Shown: one piece after another, positions 37,346 to 44,672 of the stretch
Position numbering within the stretch: the first letter of the stretch is position 1
Layout: every line of letters begins with the position of its first letter
DNA from: a virus
Direction: 5' to 3' (one strand)
IMG/VR virus record: IMGVR_UViG_3300032163_000011
Location: 1 to 64,000 of that record
Length of the DNA stretch: 64,000 nt
Notes under the pieces: generated by a model
Database searches by the model: none
What the model was told of the DNA's origin: nothing
What the model saw: only the letters and a program-made list of their open reading frames with translations
Position numbers and translations under genes: made by a program

Positions 37346-37507
37346 GGTAGATTTCTTCCTGGGAGAAGGAGATGGATTTAATCATCATTAGCTTTATTGT
37401 TTATAAAGTGGCGGGCCCTTGGTATTTCCCCTAATTACCGTTCTTCGCTGCATTACAGCGGTCCCTCCGGCAAAGAAGTTGAATGGAAAATCGCGGGCCC
37501 ATAATTA

Positions 37508-37627
37508 TTAGTTCCAGCAGCCCCACACCCCGTCAATTCCGGTGAGCAGCACCATAAGGTCCTGGCATTGCTTCCAGAAGACGTAACTTCCCATAAACCA
37601 GACAATCGGTTCTTTAGGAGGCCACAT
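37508..37627 (-). CDS. 39-aa aromatic small protein
   Basis: ATG at 37627 reads MWPPKEPIVWFMGSYVFWK and ends GVWGCWN. Trp-rich and amphipathic; no clear Shine-Dalgarno, 17 nt after the upstream gene. Could be a membrane-associated microprotein. Low certainty. Confidence 0.35.
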   Translation of the reverse strand: MWPPKEPIVWFMGSYVFWKQCQDLMVLLTGIDGVWGCWN

Positions 37628-37644
37628 TCTATATTCGTTCAAGA

Positions 37645-37851
37645 TCATTCGTTCCGAGCTATGGACGCGTTGGCCCACATCACCGACTCTTCAATCTTGG
37701 TCAGGGCCAGGGACCGCTCCCGGGACTCAGGACAGAAATCCATAACCATCTGGGCCAGACTCCTGGCCTTGCTCCGCAATTCCTCATAGCGGCGCTGTTG
37801 GTCTCCCTTGGGGGCATGGTAGGTGAAATTGTTCTCCAGGCTGTAGGGCAT
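37645..37851 (-). CDS. Acb2/Tad1-like cyclic-nucleotide sponge
   Basis: 68 residues: NNFTYHAPKGDQQRRYEELR, a helix with MDFCPESRERSLALTKIEE, and an end VMWANASIARNE. This matches the helical-hairpin family that I know as Acb2/Tad1 domain proteins. Members sequester cyclic nucleotide signals of CBASS or Thoeris immunity (family knowledge). Sponge activity here is inferred; related family members are not all tested. It sits in a run of small accessory genes, a usual anti-defence location. Confidence 0.65.
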   Translation of the reverse strand: MPYSLENNFTYHAPKGDQQRRYEELRSKARSLAQMVMDFCPESRERSLALTKIEESVMWANASIARNE

Positions 37852-37855
37852 TGAA

Positions 37856-38077
37856 TTACTCCTCCTTGGTGGTGGGGTACTGGTTCTTGATCTTGGTCAG
37901 GAAGAACTTGCCGGCCGAGATCCCGTACAAGAGTTCCTCATAGACCTCGTGGGGCACATTTTCGTACCGGTAAAGCCCGCCTTTTAGGAACTTTATGAAC
38001 AGTATTTTGTTCATGGGATCGTAACCGACACTATGGAGAAGAGTTGAATCGACAAGATTCATCGGGCAGGTTGACAT
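37856..38077 (-). CDS. KTSC-domain protein
   Basis: 73 residues from the ATG at 38077, which follows AAGGAGG. The chain has the KTSC pattern: VDSTLLHSVGYDPMNKILFI, then FLKGGLYRYENVPHEVYEEL and SAGKFFLTKIKNQYP. The domain is common in phages and bacteria, of uncertain function, sometimes linked to nucleic-acid binding. Overlaps the upstream gene by 19 nt. Confidence 0.75.
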   Translation of the reverse strand: MSTCPMNLVDSTLLHSVGYDPMNKILFIKFLKGGLYRYENVPHEVYEELLYGISAGKFFLTKIKNQYPTTKEE

Positions 38078-38241
38078 GACTTTTCCTCCTTCGGGTTGTG
38101 GATCGGGCAGCCGGCCGTGATCACGAACATCTCGTAATCGCAGTTGATCCCCCGGCCCCAATGGTTGTCAATAATGGAGCACAAGCAGCCCATATCTCGG
38201 GCCTCTTCGCTCCCAGGGTAAGGCATTGGGTATTCTTTCAT
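38059..38241 (-). CDS. Small Cys-containing protein
   Basis: 60 residues with GCLCSIIDNHWGRGINCDYEMF and ITAGCPIH; the four Cys and His suggest a small metal site. ATG overlaps the stop of the upstream gene (ATGA). Seen as a type in many phage accessory runs; function unknown. Confidence 0.55.
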   Translation of the reverse strand: MKEYPMPYPGSEEARDMGCLCSIIDNHWGRGINCDYEMFVITAGCPIHNPKEEKSCQPAR

Positions 38242-38402
38242 TTGATAATCCCTTCCTGGACGAGGAATGTTCGGCCCACGCGATGTAACTCCTCATCGAA
38301 GAGCCCCTTGATCAGGAGACTGAGACGGCGCCATTGGTCCGGCCTAATCCGGTAGAGCCGGCCATCGCAGTAAATGACGGCTGGCTTAGAGAATTTGCTC
38401 AT
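38238..38402 (-). CDS. 54-aa basic protein
   Basis: ATG at 38402 reads MSKFSKPAVIYCDGRLYRIR and continues RPDQWRRLSLLIKGLF. Stop overlaps the next ATG and its own ATG overlaps the previous stop, so it is part of a tightly coupled run. Unknown function. Confidence 0.55.
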   Translation of the reverse strand: MSKFSKPAVIYCDGRLYRIRPDQWRRLSLLIKGLFDEELHRVGRTFLVQEGIIK

Positions 38403-38740
38403 GGCCGTACCAAAGTCTTCCCACTATTCTGCGGTATGGTCACCAATGCCCGGAGGTCCTGGAGGTGGGCCTCCTTCGCTTCCAGGAGACCCTTGAGTTT
38501 GGCTGCGCCTTCGCTCTTTATCCCGATGGACTCCGCGGAGTTGAGGAAGGCCTGAAAGAATTGCTCTAACTCTCCCCTCGAATTGGTTTCAAAGGTGGCC
38601 TTTTGAATAAGCTCGTAGTCTCCCAACTCCCGGAAGACCAGCGGTTCGGCTATAAAGGTTTTGCCATCCCGGATAAGCATTATTACCAAGCGGTGATGGC
38701 GCCCAAAGAACTCTTCTAAACTTAGCCTGATCTCGTACAT
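38399..38740 (-). CDS. Small hypothetical protein
   Basis: 113 residues from the ATG at 38740, with GGAGGTGG just before it. Begins MYEIRLSLEEFFGRHHRLVI; a strand pair, then a helical C-terminal half (EGAAKLKGLLEAKEAHLQDL). Coupled on both sides by overlapping start and stop codons. Unknown function. Confidence 0.5.
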   Translation of the reverse strand: MYEIRLSLEEFFGRHHRLVIMLIRDGKTFIAEPLVFRELGDYELIQKATFETNSRGELEQFFQAFLNSAESIGIKSEGAAKLKGLLEAKEAHLQDLRALVTIPQNSGKTLVRP

Positions 38741-38940
38741 CACCACCTCCATCCCGTAAGGCTCATCTGTAAGATCCCGGCGTGGACCTGCCGGAGGCAC
38801 CGGCCATTCTCCCGGTCACGGTTGAACTTGCCCCCGTAGCTGCGCTTGATCTTGATGGCCTTGGGTCCCCGGGTAAATAGTCTCATCAGGGAGGCCGTCC
38901 ACCGCGCTGCGTCCGAGTAAAACCTCTGTCCTTTTCTCAT
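38740..38940 (-). CDS. Small basic protein
   Basis: 66 residues, Arg/Lys-rich (RKGQRFYSDAARWTASLMRL). AGGAG precedes the ATG; the stop overlaps the next start (TGATG). Its charge suggests nucleic-acid contact. Unknown function. Confidence 0.45.
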   Translation of the reverse strand: MRKGQRFYSDAARWTASLMRLFTRGPKAIKIKRSYGGKFNRDRENGRCLRQVHAGILQMSLTGWRW

Positions 38941-38951
38941 CGGTTCTCCTC

Positions 38952-39413
38952 TTACTCAAACACCCTGGCCATCCGGTTCTGCTTCTCCAAATACTTTATG
39001 CGCCTATAGTACCGCTCGAATTGGGCCGGACCATCCCCCGTGTTATATTTCCTGAGCGCGGCCCGTAGGCTACCTTCCCTTCGGAGGTGACCCGCCAGAG
39101 CCTTGATCCCGCCCTCGGCGTTGCCGCCAGGCGTGTTGGCCCGGGGCACTTTGCAGCCGACATAGATACCAAAGGGTAGCCAGTAGTTACCATGTCGGCC
39201 GAACCGGAAGCGGACCTGCTTGTTGCTGCCTTCGGCCTCGGCCAGCGCCAGGGACAGATTAGGGTCAACGTGATAAGCCATCGAATACGCCTTTACCAAG
39301 ATCATCCACTCCGGCACGGTCATTCCTTGCGGCTGGCTGGAGGCCAGAGTGGGGTTGAAGGTTAATGTCAAGGACAGCCATAGGGCTGCTGCCGGTAAAG
39401 ATAACGGTGTCAC
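38952..39413 (-). CDS. Secreted lysozyme / lytic transglycosylase-like endolysin
   Basis: 153 residues from a GTG at 39413. Residues 5-25 form a signal peptide or signal anchor (LPAAALWLSLTLTF). The body looks like an SLT-type fold: a helix with LSLALAEAEGSNKQVR that can supply the catalytic Glu, then FGRHGNYWLPFGIYVG and a helical end with ALRKYNTGDG. It would cleave peptidoglycan from the periplasm. A 42-residue membrane protein lies upstream at 39656-39784. Confidence 0.65.
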   Translation of the reverse strand: MTPLSLPAAALWLSLTLTFNPTLASSQPQGMTVPEWMILVKAYSMAYHVDPNLSLALAEAEGSNKQVRFRFGRHGNYWLPFGIYVGCKVPRANTPGGNAEGGIKALAGHLRREGSLRAALRKYNTGDGPAQFERYYRRIKYLEKQNRMARVFE

Positions 39414-39476
39414 TCAGGCATTTTGCAGGGTGCCAGCCCTTTACTGCGGTTAAAGTTCATCATGTTGTCCTCCACC

Positions 39477-39659
39477 TTAAAACAATCCTTGGTTCACTGC
39501 CTTCACCCGGGCCTCAGCGACGGGGATGCAGTCGCCGTCGTTGTCCAGGCCCACCGCCCGGCGCCCCATGGCCTTCACCGCCACCAGGGTCGTCCCGGAA
39601 CCCATGAACGGATCCAGGATGATGTCCCCCGGCCGGGAGCCGATGGCGATCTGACTCAT
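39477..39659 (-). pseudogene. Remnant of a DNA N4/N6 methyltransferase
   Basis: 60 residues beginning MSQIAIGSRPGDIILDPFMG and continuing GSGTTLVAVKAMGRRAVGLD. This is the C-terminal portion of beta-class methyltransferases, with motif I (DPFMGSGTT) but no catalytic DPPY motif or recognition domain. The ATG overlaps the stop of the upstream gene. It cannot methylate alone; it may be a leftover or a domesticated SAM-binding piece. 39414-39476 holds a possible 17-codon leader after GGAGG. Confidence 0.7.
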
Positions 39660-39784
39660 CTAAGAACCACCACCGGCACCGTCGTCCTAACCCGTTGCGC
39701 CTGCCGTGCATCATTCCAAGCTACCCCGATGCCCAGGGCGCAGAGGAGGAAGAAGGCGATGAGAAGGCCGATCAGATAATTCAT
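39656..39784 (-). CDS. 42-aa single-span membrane protein
   Basis: MNYLIGLLIAFFLLCALGIG is a clear N-terminal membrane span, followed by a basic tail (RQAQRVRTTV). Size and closeness to the lysozyme fit a small holin/antiholin or spanin-like protein, but nothing proves it. The ribosome-binding site is AGGAACAAG. Confidence 0.5.
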   Translation of the reverse strand: MNYLIGLLIAFFLLCALGIGVAWNDARQAQRVRTTVPVVVLR

Positions 39785-39975
39785 ATCTTGTTCCTCCAGG
39801 TCTTCTCTGGCTTCCAACCCTCCGGATATTCCAGATCCAGCGCCGGCATCGGCTTCCCCGTCATCATGTCGATCCGGTCAGCCTGGAAGGCGCATGTCTC
39901 CTGGATCGGCGGATCTTCCCCGATGTCGCAGGTCCCGTCTTCGTTCGCCCAGAAGCAACGGCAGGATTTACTCAC
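39781..39975 (-). CDS. Small Cys-rich protein
   Basis: 64 residues from a GTG at 39975 that overlaps the upstream stop (GTGAG...TAA). SKSCRCFWANEDGTCDIGED and ETCAFQADRIDM hold four Cys that may bind metal. C-terminus EYPEGWKPEKTWRNKI. Unknown function. Confidence 0.5.
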   Translation of the reverse strand: MSKSCRCFWANEDGTCDIGEDPPIQETCAFQADRIDMMTGKPMPALDLEYPEGWKPEKTWRNKI

Positions 39976-40183
39976 CAGGAGCCTCTTGTCCCCAGAGCAG
40001 GTGGTCGTCGAAATGTTTTTGAAAAATGGCGATGGCCGGCACAGAGGCAGGAAAAACTTTATGGTGCCAACCCTGGACACCCAGCGGGCAGTCCCCCACC
40101 GCGTCGATCAGGACATAACAATGGGTCAGTTCGTCCTCGATCACGAATCGCACTTCCTTGATGATGCTTGAGCATTTTCCCAT
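39968..40183 (-). CDS. Small hypothetical protein
   Basis: 71 residues, MGKCSSIIKEVRFVIEDELT then DCPLGVQGWHHKVFPASVPA. GGGAGGAG lies before the ATG. It resembles small phage accessory proteins with an alpha-beta fold; no assignment. Confidence 0.5.
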   Translation of the reverse strand: MGKCSSIIKEVRFVIEDELTHCYVLIDAVGDCPLGVQGWHHKVFPASVPAIAIFQKHFDDHLLWGQEAPGE

Positions 40184-40188
40184 GTCAT

Positions 40189-40347
40189 TTACTCCTCCCC
40201 GGGTCCTTGTGGACCCCAGCCTCTTTGCACTCGTAATGGTTGTTGACCGGCACCCCCTCCAAGCATGTATCCCGGCAAGGCGTTCGCCCTGTCGATTCTT
40301 TCATGCGCCTCCCGGAGGGATTTCAGAAAGTCGGGCTGGTCAGCCAT
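40189..40347 (-). CDS. 52-aa small protein
   Basis: ATG at 40347 overlaps the end of the methyltransferase gene by 8 nt. Reads MADQPDFLKSLREAHERIDR, then a Gly/Pro/Gln-rich end. Helix plus disordered tail; unknown function. Confidence 0.45.
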   Translation of the reverse strand: MADQPDFLKSLREAHERIDRANALPGYMLGGGAGQQPLRVQRGWGPQGPGEE

Positions 40348-41446
40348 CGTGGTCTCGCATGAAAGCCTTGATAAATTCCGCCCCTACTTCCGGCGAGATG
40401 GCATTACCCGCGGCGCGCAGTCGTCCCACTCTTGCGGGAACCCTAACAGCCAAAGGGGAAAGGCCGGGTTTAGTTGGCCTGAACTTCCCGTCCCGGCAGG
40501 GGAGCCATTCGCAGGAGGACCAGAAATTTGAGCCGCTTCGTTGATTGAGAATTGTTTCTTGCTGCCGCTCGGCCTCTTTCTCGCCAAGGGATCGCTGCTG
40601 GTCCTGCCCCCGCTGCCCGAGTGCATGTCCGGTGTCAGCCACGGCGCACACTCCGCCATTTTCCTCCGGTACTGCCCCGAACTCTGGCCGTGGCTGGCTT
40701 CCGAGGTTGGCGCACTCATCGGCGTCGGCCAAGGCGCTATGCTCCTGGCGATCTGGTCCATCCCCATCTCGTGCTTCCGGTCTCCGCCCCGGCTCCTGAA
40801 GTTGTCCACTTGCGGTGTCGGCCACGAGGCCAGTTGGGCTTGCTCCCCGAGGTAAATTGGAACCGTGTTCTGGTTCGCATTTCGCTTCCGGAAGGCCGCA
40901 CATTTCTCCATCGTTGCTTCGTCCCTTACCCGATCTACCGAAGTTGGCGTGGCCCACGAACCACAATCGCTGCCTGATGTGGAACGCACCGACGCCCGCA
41001 GCGCACAAATCAGCCGCCCCAACGGCGTAACCCTCACCCTCCAAGTCATCCGAAACAAGGTCAAGCCACTCAAGGGCAGCCTTGCTCGCAACCTGTTCTC
41101 CAAAGATGACTGGAGGCCGGCAGACCCGGATGAGGTGAAACCAGTACGGCCATAGGTGCCGCTCGTCAGCAAACCCCGCTCCCCGGCCTGCCGTGCTGAA
41201 AGATTGGCAAGGGCAGGATCCGGTCCAGACGGCTTGGCCATCAGGCCACCCGGCGAGGCGTAGGGCGTAAGGCCACCCCCCAATCCCGGCAAAGAAATGA
41301 CATTGGCTGTATCCCATAAGCTCGGCTGGCGTGACATCCCTCACATCCCTCTCGTCCACTTCGCCCGGCGGAATATGACCCGCCTTAATCAGCTTCCTCA
41401 GCCACTTCGCACAGAACGGGTCGATCTCGTTGTAGTAGGTCGTCAT
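40340..41446 (-). CDS. dcm: C5-cytosine DNA methyltransferase
   Basis: 368 residues. Motif I FFAGIGGW (about 50-57), motif IV GSCPCQSFS with the catalytic Cys (about 77-85), motif VI-like FGEQVAS, motif VIII RQRLWFVG and a late motif AAGNAISPEVG are all present. It transfers methyl groups to cytosine in DNA, presumably protecting phage DNA from restriction. The recognition region (about 180-300) is Gly/Pro/Ala/Asp-rich with repeated VADT/LADA motifs and overlaps a second long frame (40384-41337). Confidence 0.9.
   Translation of the reverse strand: MTTYYNEIDPFCAKWLRKLIKAGHIPPGEVDERDVRDVTPAELMGYSQCHFFAGIGGWPYALRLAGWPDGQAVWTGSCPCQSFSTAGRGAGFADERHLWPYWFHLIRVCRPPVIFGEQVASKAALEWLDLVSDDLEGEGYAVGAADLCAAGVGAFHIRQRLWFVGHANFGRSGKGRSNDGEMCGLPEAKCEPEHGSNLPRGASPTGLVADTASGQLQEPGRRPEARDGDGPDRQEHSALADADECANLGSQPRPEFGAVPEENGGVCAVADTGHALGQRGQDQQRSLGEKEAERQQETILNQRSGSNFWSSCEWLPCRDGKFRPTKPGLSPLAVRVPARVGRLRAAGNAISPEVGAEFIKAFMRDHDG
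40384..41337 (-). CDS. Putative overlapping gene in the +1 frame of dcm (WPTP-repeat protein)
   Basis: A 317-residue frame lies almost wholly inside the methyltransferase gene. It carries repeated WATPT, WPTPQ, WPTPM and WLTPD motifs and a C-terminus LNPAFPLWLLGFPQEWDD. Proteins with WPTP repeats and an LNPxxVxWLMGFPxGW end are a recognisable phage type found next to C5 methyltransferases. Each WPTP falls exactly where the other frame reads VADT or LADA. GC-rich DNA can create chance frames, so the family-like ending is the main support. Expression is unproven. Confidence 0.5.
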   Translation of the reverse strand: MSRQPSLWDTANVISLPGLGGGLTPYASPGGLMAKPSGPDPALANLSARQAGERGLLTSGTYGRTGFTSSGSAGLQSSLENRLRARLPLSGLTLFRMTWRVRVTPLGRLICALRASVRSTSGSDCGSWATPTSVDRVRDEATMEKCAAFRKRNANQNTVPIYLGEQAQLASWPTPQVDNFRSRGGDRKHEMGMDQIARSIAPWPTPMSAPTSEASHGQSSGQYRRKMAECAPWLTPDMHSGSGGRTSSDPLARKRPSGSKKQFSINEAAQISGPPANGSPAGTGSSGQLNPAFPLWLLGFPQEWDDCAPRVMPSRRK

Positions 41447-42106
41447 CTATTTTTCATAAATGCCTTGTACCGGGCCGGGTTGCACCACCGCCGTACCAGC
41501 GCCCGCCACTCTTTTGTCTCTCCACAGCCGAATAATTCCTCCCTTCCCGGTGCCGCCGCACCCCCACAGCCTCAACCTTCCCCCTAATCTTCCACACTCC
41601 CACCATCCTGTCAAGTCTTTATGTCATCCCGACAGATATTTTGTGAAAAAATTATTGGGATTTCACAATCAAGGGGGGCCTCCCCTCAATGAACACCCCC
41701 CTTCCCCGGCGAATTTTTTACTATTTTCCTCGCATTTTATTCCAAATATTATTCCAGAATTATTCCTCAATACCGCCGCACCCCCATGGTTGTCACTCTT
41801 TAGAGGATGTGTCTCTTTGTCATATAAGTTTTTGGAGAAAAATGTCGGTGGGACTCATTGAATAACATAGGGGGGCCGGTACTCGGTCCCCGGGTTCGGG
41901 CTCGGGCCGGGCTGGATGTTGGCAGGGTGGATCGCCAGGCCGGAGCGCCGAGACCGCCTGACCACGGCTTGAGGGATGATGGTAGGGGCTCTTGATAGGG
42001 TTAGTGGATACTTAATCCATTAGTCGGTAATAAATAGAATAGTCTTATCAAGTAGATGGCATGGCGTCGAAGCGCTGCGAGTAGGTCGGCGAGTAGGTCG
42101 GCTCCT
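41447..42106. other. 660-bp stretch with no supported gene
   Basis: Mostly between dcm and the terS candidate. Just upstream of dcm a leftward frame ending ETKEWRALVRRWCNPARYKA stops in an ATGA overlap with dcm, but has no start codon I can support, so it may be a truncated gene. The rest is low-complexity C-rich DNA, a GGTCCCCGGG/CGGGCTCGGGC stretch and the repeat at 42077-42100. Confidence 0.5.
42077..42100. repeat. Two tandem 12-bp repeats GCGAGTAGGTCG
   Basis: Two copies of the pattern lie head to tail next to the terS stop. The same 12-mer pair occurs at 63796-63819 beside the attachment core. Possible protein-binding site. Confidence 0.75.
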
Positions 42107-42811
42107 CTAATCCCTTATCATGGCAGGCGCCGGAAGCATGGCTTGAGGCTGCGCCAACTTGCCGGGCTCCTTGATCTCCCCAGTTTCCTCCTCCCCCTGG
42201 CCGGTGATGATGAGCGTGATTCCCCCGGCACCCTCTATCACCTCACGCTGCAAACCGAGGCACTTTGCCGCCAGGCCGTAAGCGTCTGTCAATTCCTTGG
42301 TGGTCCTTGCCTTTTGACACGCTTTAAGAATGCCTTTAGCAACTGCAATTTCCCCCAAACCCACAGCACGAAAGATTTTCCGGTGATCTTCCGCCTGCTC
42401 CTCATATTTTTGGAGTATTTTCTTCGCTAATAGATATTTGTAAGTATTCGTTCCTACCTGATAACCACTCATCGACATAGCCTTGATGATACGAAATTGC
42501 ATAACAAGGTGATATTCCAGGAATTTTAGCTCTTGAGGAGTCATTTTAGATTTGGTATCATAAATATCTAATATATCTCTATTTATACCATTCCCTTTAT
42601 TATATATATTATATAGATTAGAGTTTGCATCCTTAGAAGTTGGCTTAGTGGCTGTGGCTGTGGATTTGGGGCGTCCTGGGGGGCGTTTGGGTTTTGAGGT
42701 GGCCGGTTTGGGTTTAGGTGGTCTGCCTACTGGCCGTTTTTGGGAAGCTGCGAAAAAGTCAATTTCGGTCTCTTTAATCTCTTCGGTGTCGGTTTTGGTT
42801 TGGTTGTCCAT
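42107..42811 (-). CDS. Terminase small subunit candidate with AT-hooks
   Basis: 234 residues. Two AT-hook-like motifs (RPVGRPPKP near 26-34, KRPPGRPK near 42-49) are followed by a helical core: PQELKFLEYHLVMQFRIIKA, SMSGYQVGTNTYKYL, KILQKYEEQAEDHR. The order of helices resembles DNA-recognising small terminases. It lies about 5.5 kb from terL, which is unusual. N-terminal EIDFFAAS resembles ELDFFAAT in the 56282-57166 protein. Could also be another DNA-binding protein. Confidence 0.5.
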   Translation of the reverse strand: MDNQTKTDTEEIKETEIDFFAASQKRPVGRPPKPKPATSKPKRPPGRPKSTATATKPTSKDANSNLYNIYNKGNGINRDILDIYDTKSKMTPQELKFLEYHLVMQFRIIKAMSMSGYQVGTNTYKYLLAKKILQKYEEQAEDHRKIFRAVGLGEIAVAKGILKACQKARTTKELTDAYGLAAKCLGLQREVIEGAGGITLIITGQGEEETGEIKEPGKLAQPQAMLPAPAMIRD

Positions 42812-42913
42812 TATAATATCTCTCCCATGTATATATATATTATATATAGGGTTTGGTCAGTTTCCCGGTTTCGGCCATAAACCGAGGCTCTGAGACTGGC
42901 CAGGTTGAGCGAT

Positions 42914-43510
42914 TTACCAGGGGGCAGGGTTAGCGGCCATGGCCTTTTTCATCTTTTTCTTCCGTTTGGCTTTATCCCGGGCGCGGGCCCGGACCTCACC
43001 GCGGTCGATCCCCTGGAGGTGGTCCCGCCTGGCAAGGTCGGCCAGAATCAGACCGACCGCCTTACCATCATCAGCTTGAAACTCAAGAGGCGCTGCGGGC
43101 CATAGGCGCCGCGCCAGGGTAAGCGGTGAATCTACCGCGGGCCCGCCGAATTCACTTTGCTCTAACCTCTTTTTCCATTTGAAGAGGCCCGCAACCGCCT
43201 GCCAGGTGGCCGGAGCTATTAAATCGAATTCCAGGCCCGCCGCCATAAGCCAGCCTTGCCAGATACCGAAATTAACCATGAGGTTCCCGGCTCGTGAGAA
43301 TTGGTTATCTATTCCGGCGCCGGTCTGCGGTAGGTTGATGTCCTCAAGATAGGTCTTAACCCTTAACCCCTTCATCATCAATAATATATTCTCATATATA
43401 TATATAGGGTTTTTGAGGTTCCAACGGTGCGCCGCGACGAATTGACCGGCACTGTCAAGGATACCGATTCCGCCGGTTTGCCCTGGGTCAATTCCCATGA
43501 AGTAATTCAC
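42914..43510 (-). CDS. RuvC-like Holliday junction resolvase
   Basis: 198 residues with a RuvC/RNase H pattern: FMGIDPGQTGGIGILD (first acidic strand), KTYLEDINLP (second), and a C-terminal FQADDGKAVGLILADLARR with the last acidic pair. A Lys-rich tail (KAKRKKKMKKAM) should bind DNA. It would resolve branched replication or recombination intermediates before packaging. 42812-42913 is AT-rich with TATATA runs and no gene. Confidence 0.8.
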   Translation of the reverse strand: MNYFMGIDPGQTGGIGILDSAGQFVAAHRWNLKNPIYIYENILLMMKGLRVKTYLEDINLPQTGAGIDNQFSRAGNLMVNFGIWQGWLMAAGLEFDLIAPATWQAVAGLFKWKKRLEQSEFGGPAVDSPLTLARRLWPAAPLEFQADDGKAVGLILADLARRDHLQGIDRGEVRARARDKAKRKKKMKKAMAANPAPW

Positions 43511-43672
43511 TGCAAAATCCCGTTTTAAATTAATTTATTTTATTTATTTTCCTATTTTTTTTGGGCATCTGTCAATACGACCCAGTTTAACCACAGCTTT
43601 CCCCAATAATCAAGAGCATTTATGGCATATCAAATTATTTTCGGTTTTTTCTCTTTTTTTAGTTATGTCCTA

Positions 43673-43701
43673 TTGACATATCAGTCAGGCTGTCATATAG
43701 T
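43673..43701 (+). promoter_or_regulatory. Strong sigma70-type early promoter with operator-like dyad
   Basis: TTGACA, 17-nt spacer, TATAGT. TGACA at 43674 and TGTCA at 43691 form an inverted pair spanning the spacer, and CTAT/ATAG extend it, so a repressor could bind here. It drives the rightward genes from 43745. Confidence 0.75.
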
Positions 43702-43744
43702 TACCTTAACAGCTTGATAAACCACTAACCCAGGAGGGATGACG

Positions 43745-43918
43745 ATGAAAACAGGCCAACGGGTAATGATTTATCTTGACCCATTAACCGAACAGAAACC
43801 AGAGGATGAAGCTATTTTAATGTCCAAAGTGACAGAGGACCATGACACGGAAACGTGGCGAGTTGTCTTTGTTTCTGATGCTTTTCAGACCACGCGGACA
43901 ATTAAAAAGACAGTTTAA
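43745..43918 (+). CDS. 57-aa early protein
   Basis: First gene after the promoter. ATG at 43745 after AGGAGGG. MKTGQRVMIYLDPLTEQKPE then ETWRVVFVSDAFQTTRTIKK: a small beta-rich domain. Early, small and first in line, it could be a host- or defence-directed protein, but no family is recognised. Confidence 0.6.
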   Translation: MKTGQRVMIYLDPLTEQKPEDEAILMSKVTEDHDTETWRVVFVSDAFQTTRTIKKTV

Positions 43919-43942
43919 CCCTATCACCAGGAGGCCCCGGTT

Positions 43943-44068
43943 ATGACGCTGCGAGAGTTAATCAGGATTTTGATCGAATCTCCCCTTTACTGGGGCTTGA
44001 GCGTCCGGGAGCGGTTGACGTTGGCCCGGTTGCCCTTAACCTATTCACCCAAATTTCAGGGAGCTTAA
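43943..44068 (+). CDS. 41-aa early protein
   Basis: ATG at 43943 after CAGGAGG. MTLRELIRILIESPLYWGLS, then RERLTLARLPLTYSP: two amphipathic helices, possibly membrane-associated. Unknown function. Confidence 0.5.
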   Translation: MTLRELIRILIESPLYWGLSVRERLTLARLPLTYSPKFQGA

Positions 44069-44074
44069 ACAATC

Positions 44075-44659
44075 ATGGGAGAATACATCACCACCAACAA
44101 CGGCAACAAAATCAAGCTCGGGACTTGTGAACATCTTATGTATGTCCGCAAAGATGAGGTGGAGTCAGAGGCGCTGGTTAATTCTGCGATCCGGGAATAC
44201 TTGGACCCTAAATGCAGTTGGATTTATCGCTTTCCCTGGCCCCAGGAAGACGGCCAGATGATCGCGTGCGCCGGCGAGCGTGAGCCGTTCGACTATGGCC
44301 ACTTCGTCTTTGCCTGCGACGACCTGGAGGTTGAACATCAGGAAATCGCTAAACACGTTTCGGCCGGTCACAGCTATGGGCTTAACGTCATGATCCCCTG
44401 CCCGGCTGGGAAAGATTTCAACCTCAAGCGGAGTTTAGGCGACACCTTTCACCCCTTCCGCATCATCGGGGAAAGGGTCAAGCCGGGGCAATATTACACC
44501 GTTTTCGCCTGCGGATACTGCGATCAATGGTTTTCTCTCGAAGAGGAAGAGGGGATAGAGAAAATCCGCCAGGCGATCCTGGCCTGTGAGCCACGAGAGG
44601 AAAGAGATAAGCCCGATACCTGGTACAAGAAAGTGGTGGCCAGGCTCAGGGCCAGATAG
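44075..44659 (+). CDS. Hypothetical early protein, 194 aa
   Basis: ATG at 44075, 6 nt after the previous stop. Acidic, aromatic fold: CSWIYRFPWPQEDGQM, FDYGHFVFACDDLEVEHQEI, HSYGLNVMIPCPAGKDF and a CGYC pair near the C-terminus. No recognised enzyme motif. Unknown function. Confidence 0.55.
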   Translation: MGEYITTNNGNKIKLGTCEHLMYVRKDEVESEALVNSAIREYLDPKCSWIYRFPWPQEDGQMIACAGEREPFDYGHFVFACDDLEVEHQEIAKHVSAGHSYGLNVMIPCPAGKDFNLKRSLGDTFHPFRIIGERVKPGQYYTVFACGYCDQWFSLEEEEGIEKIRQAILACEPREERDKPDTWYKKVVARLRAR

Positions 44660-44672
44660 TGAGGGGGAACCC

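Noticed and set aside
41460-41861. Rightward frame MPCTGPGCTTAVP
   Set aside because: Low-complexity, Pro/His/Ser-rich, without a ribosome-binding site.
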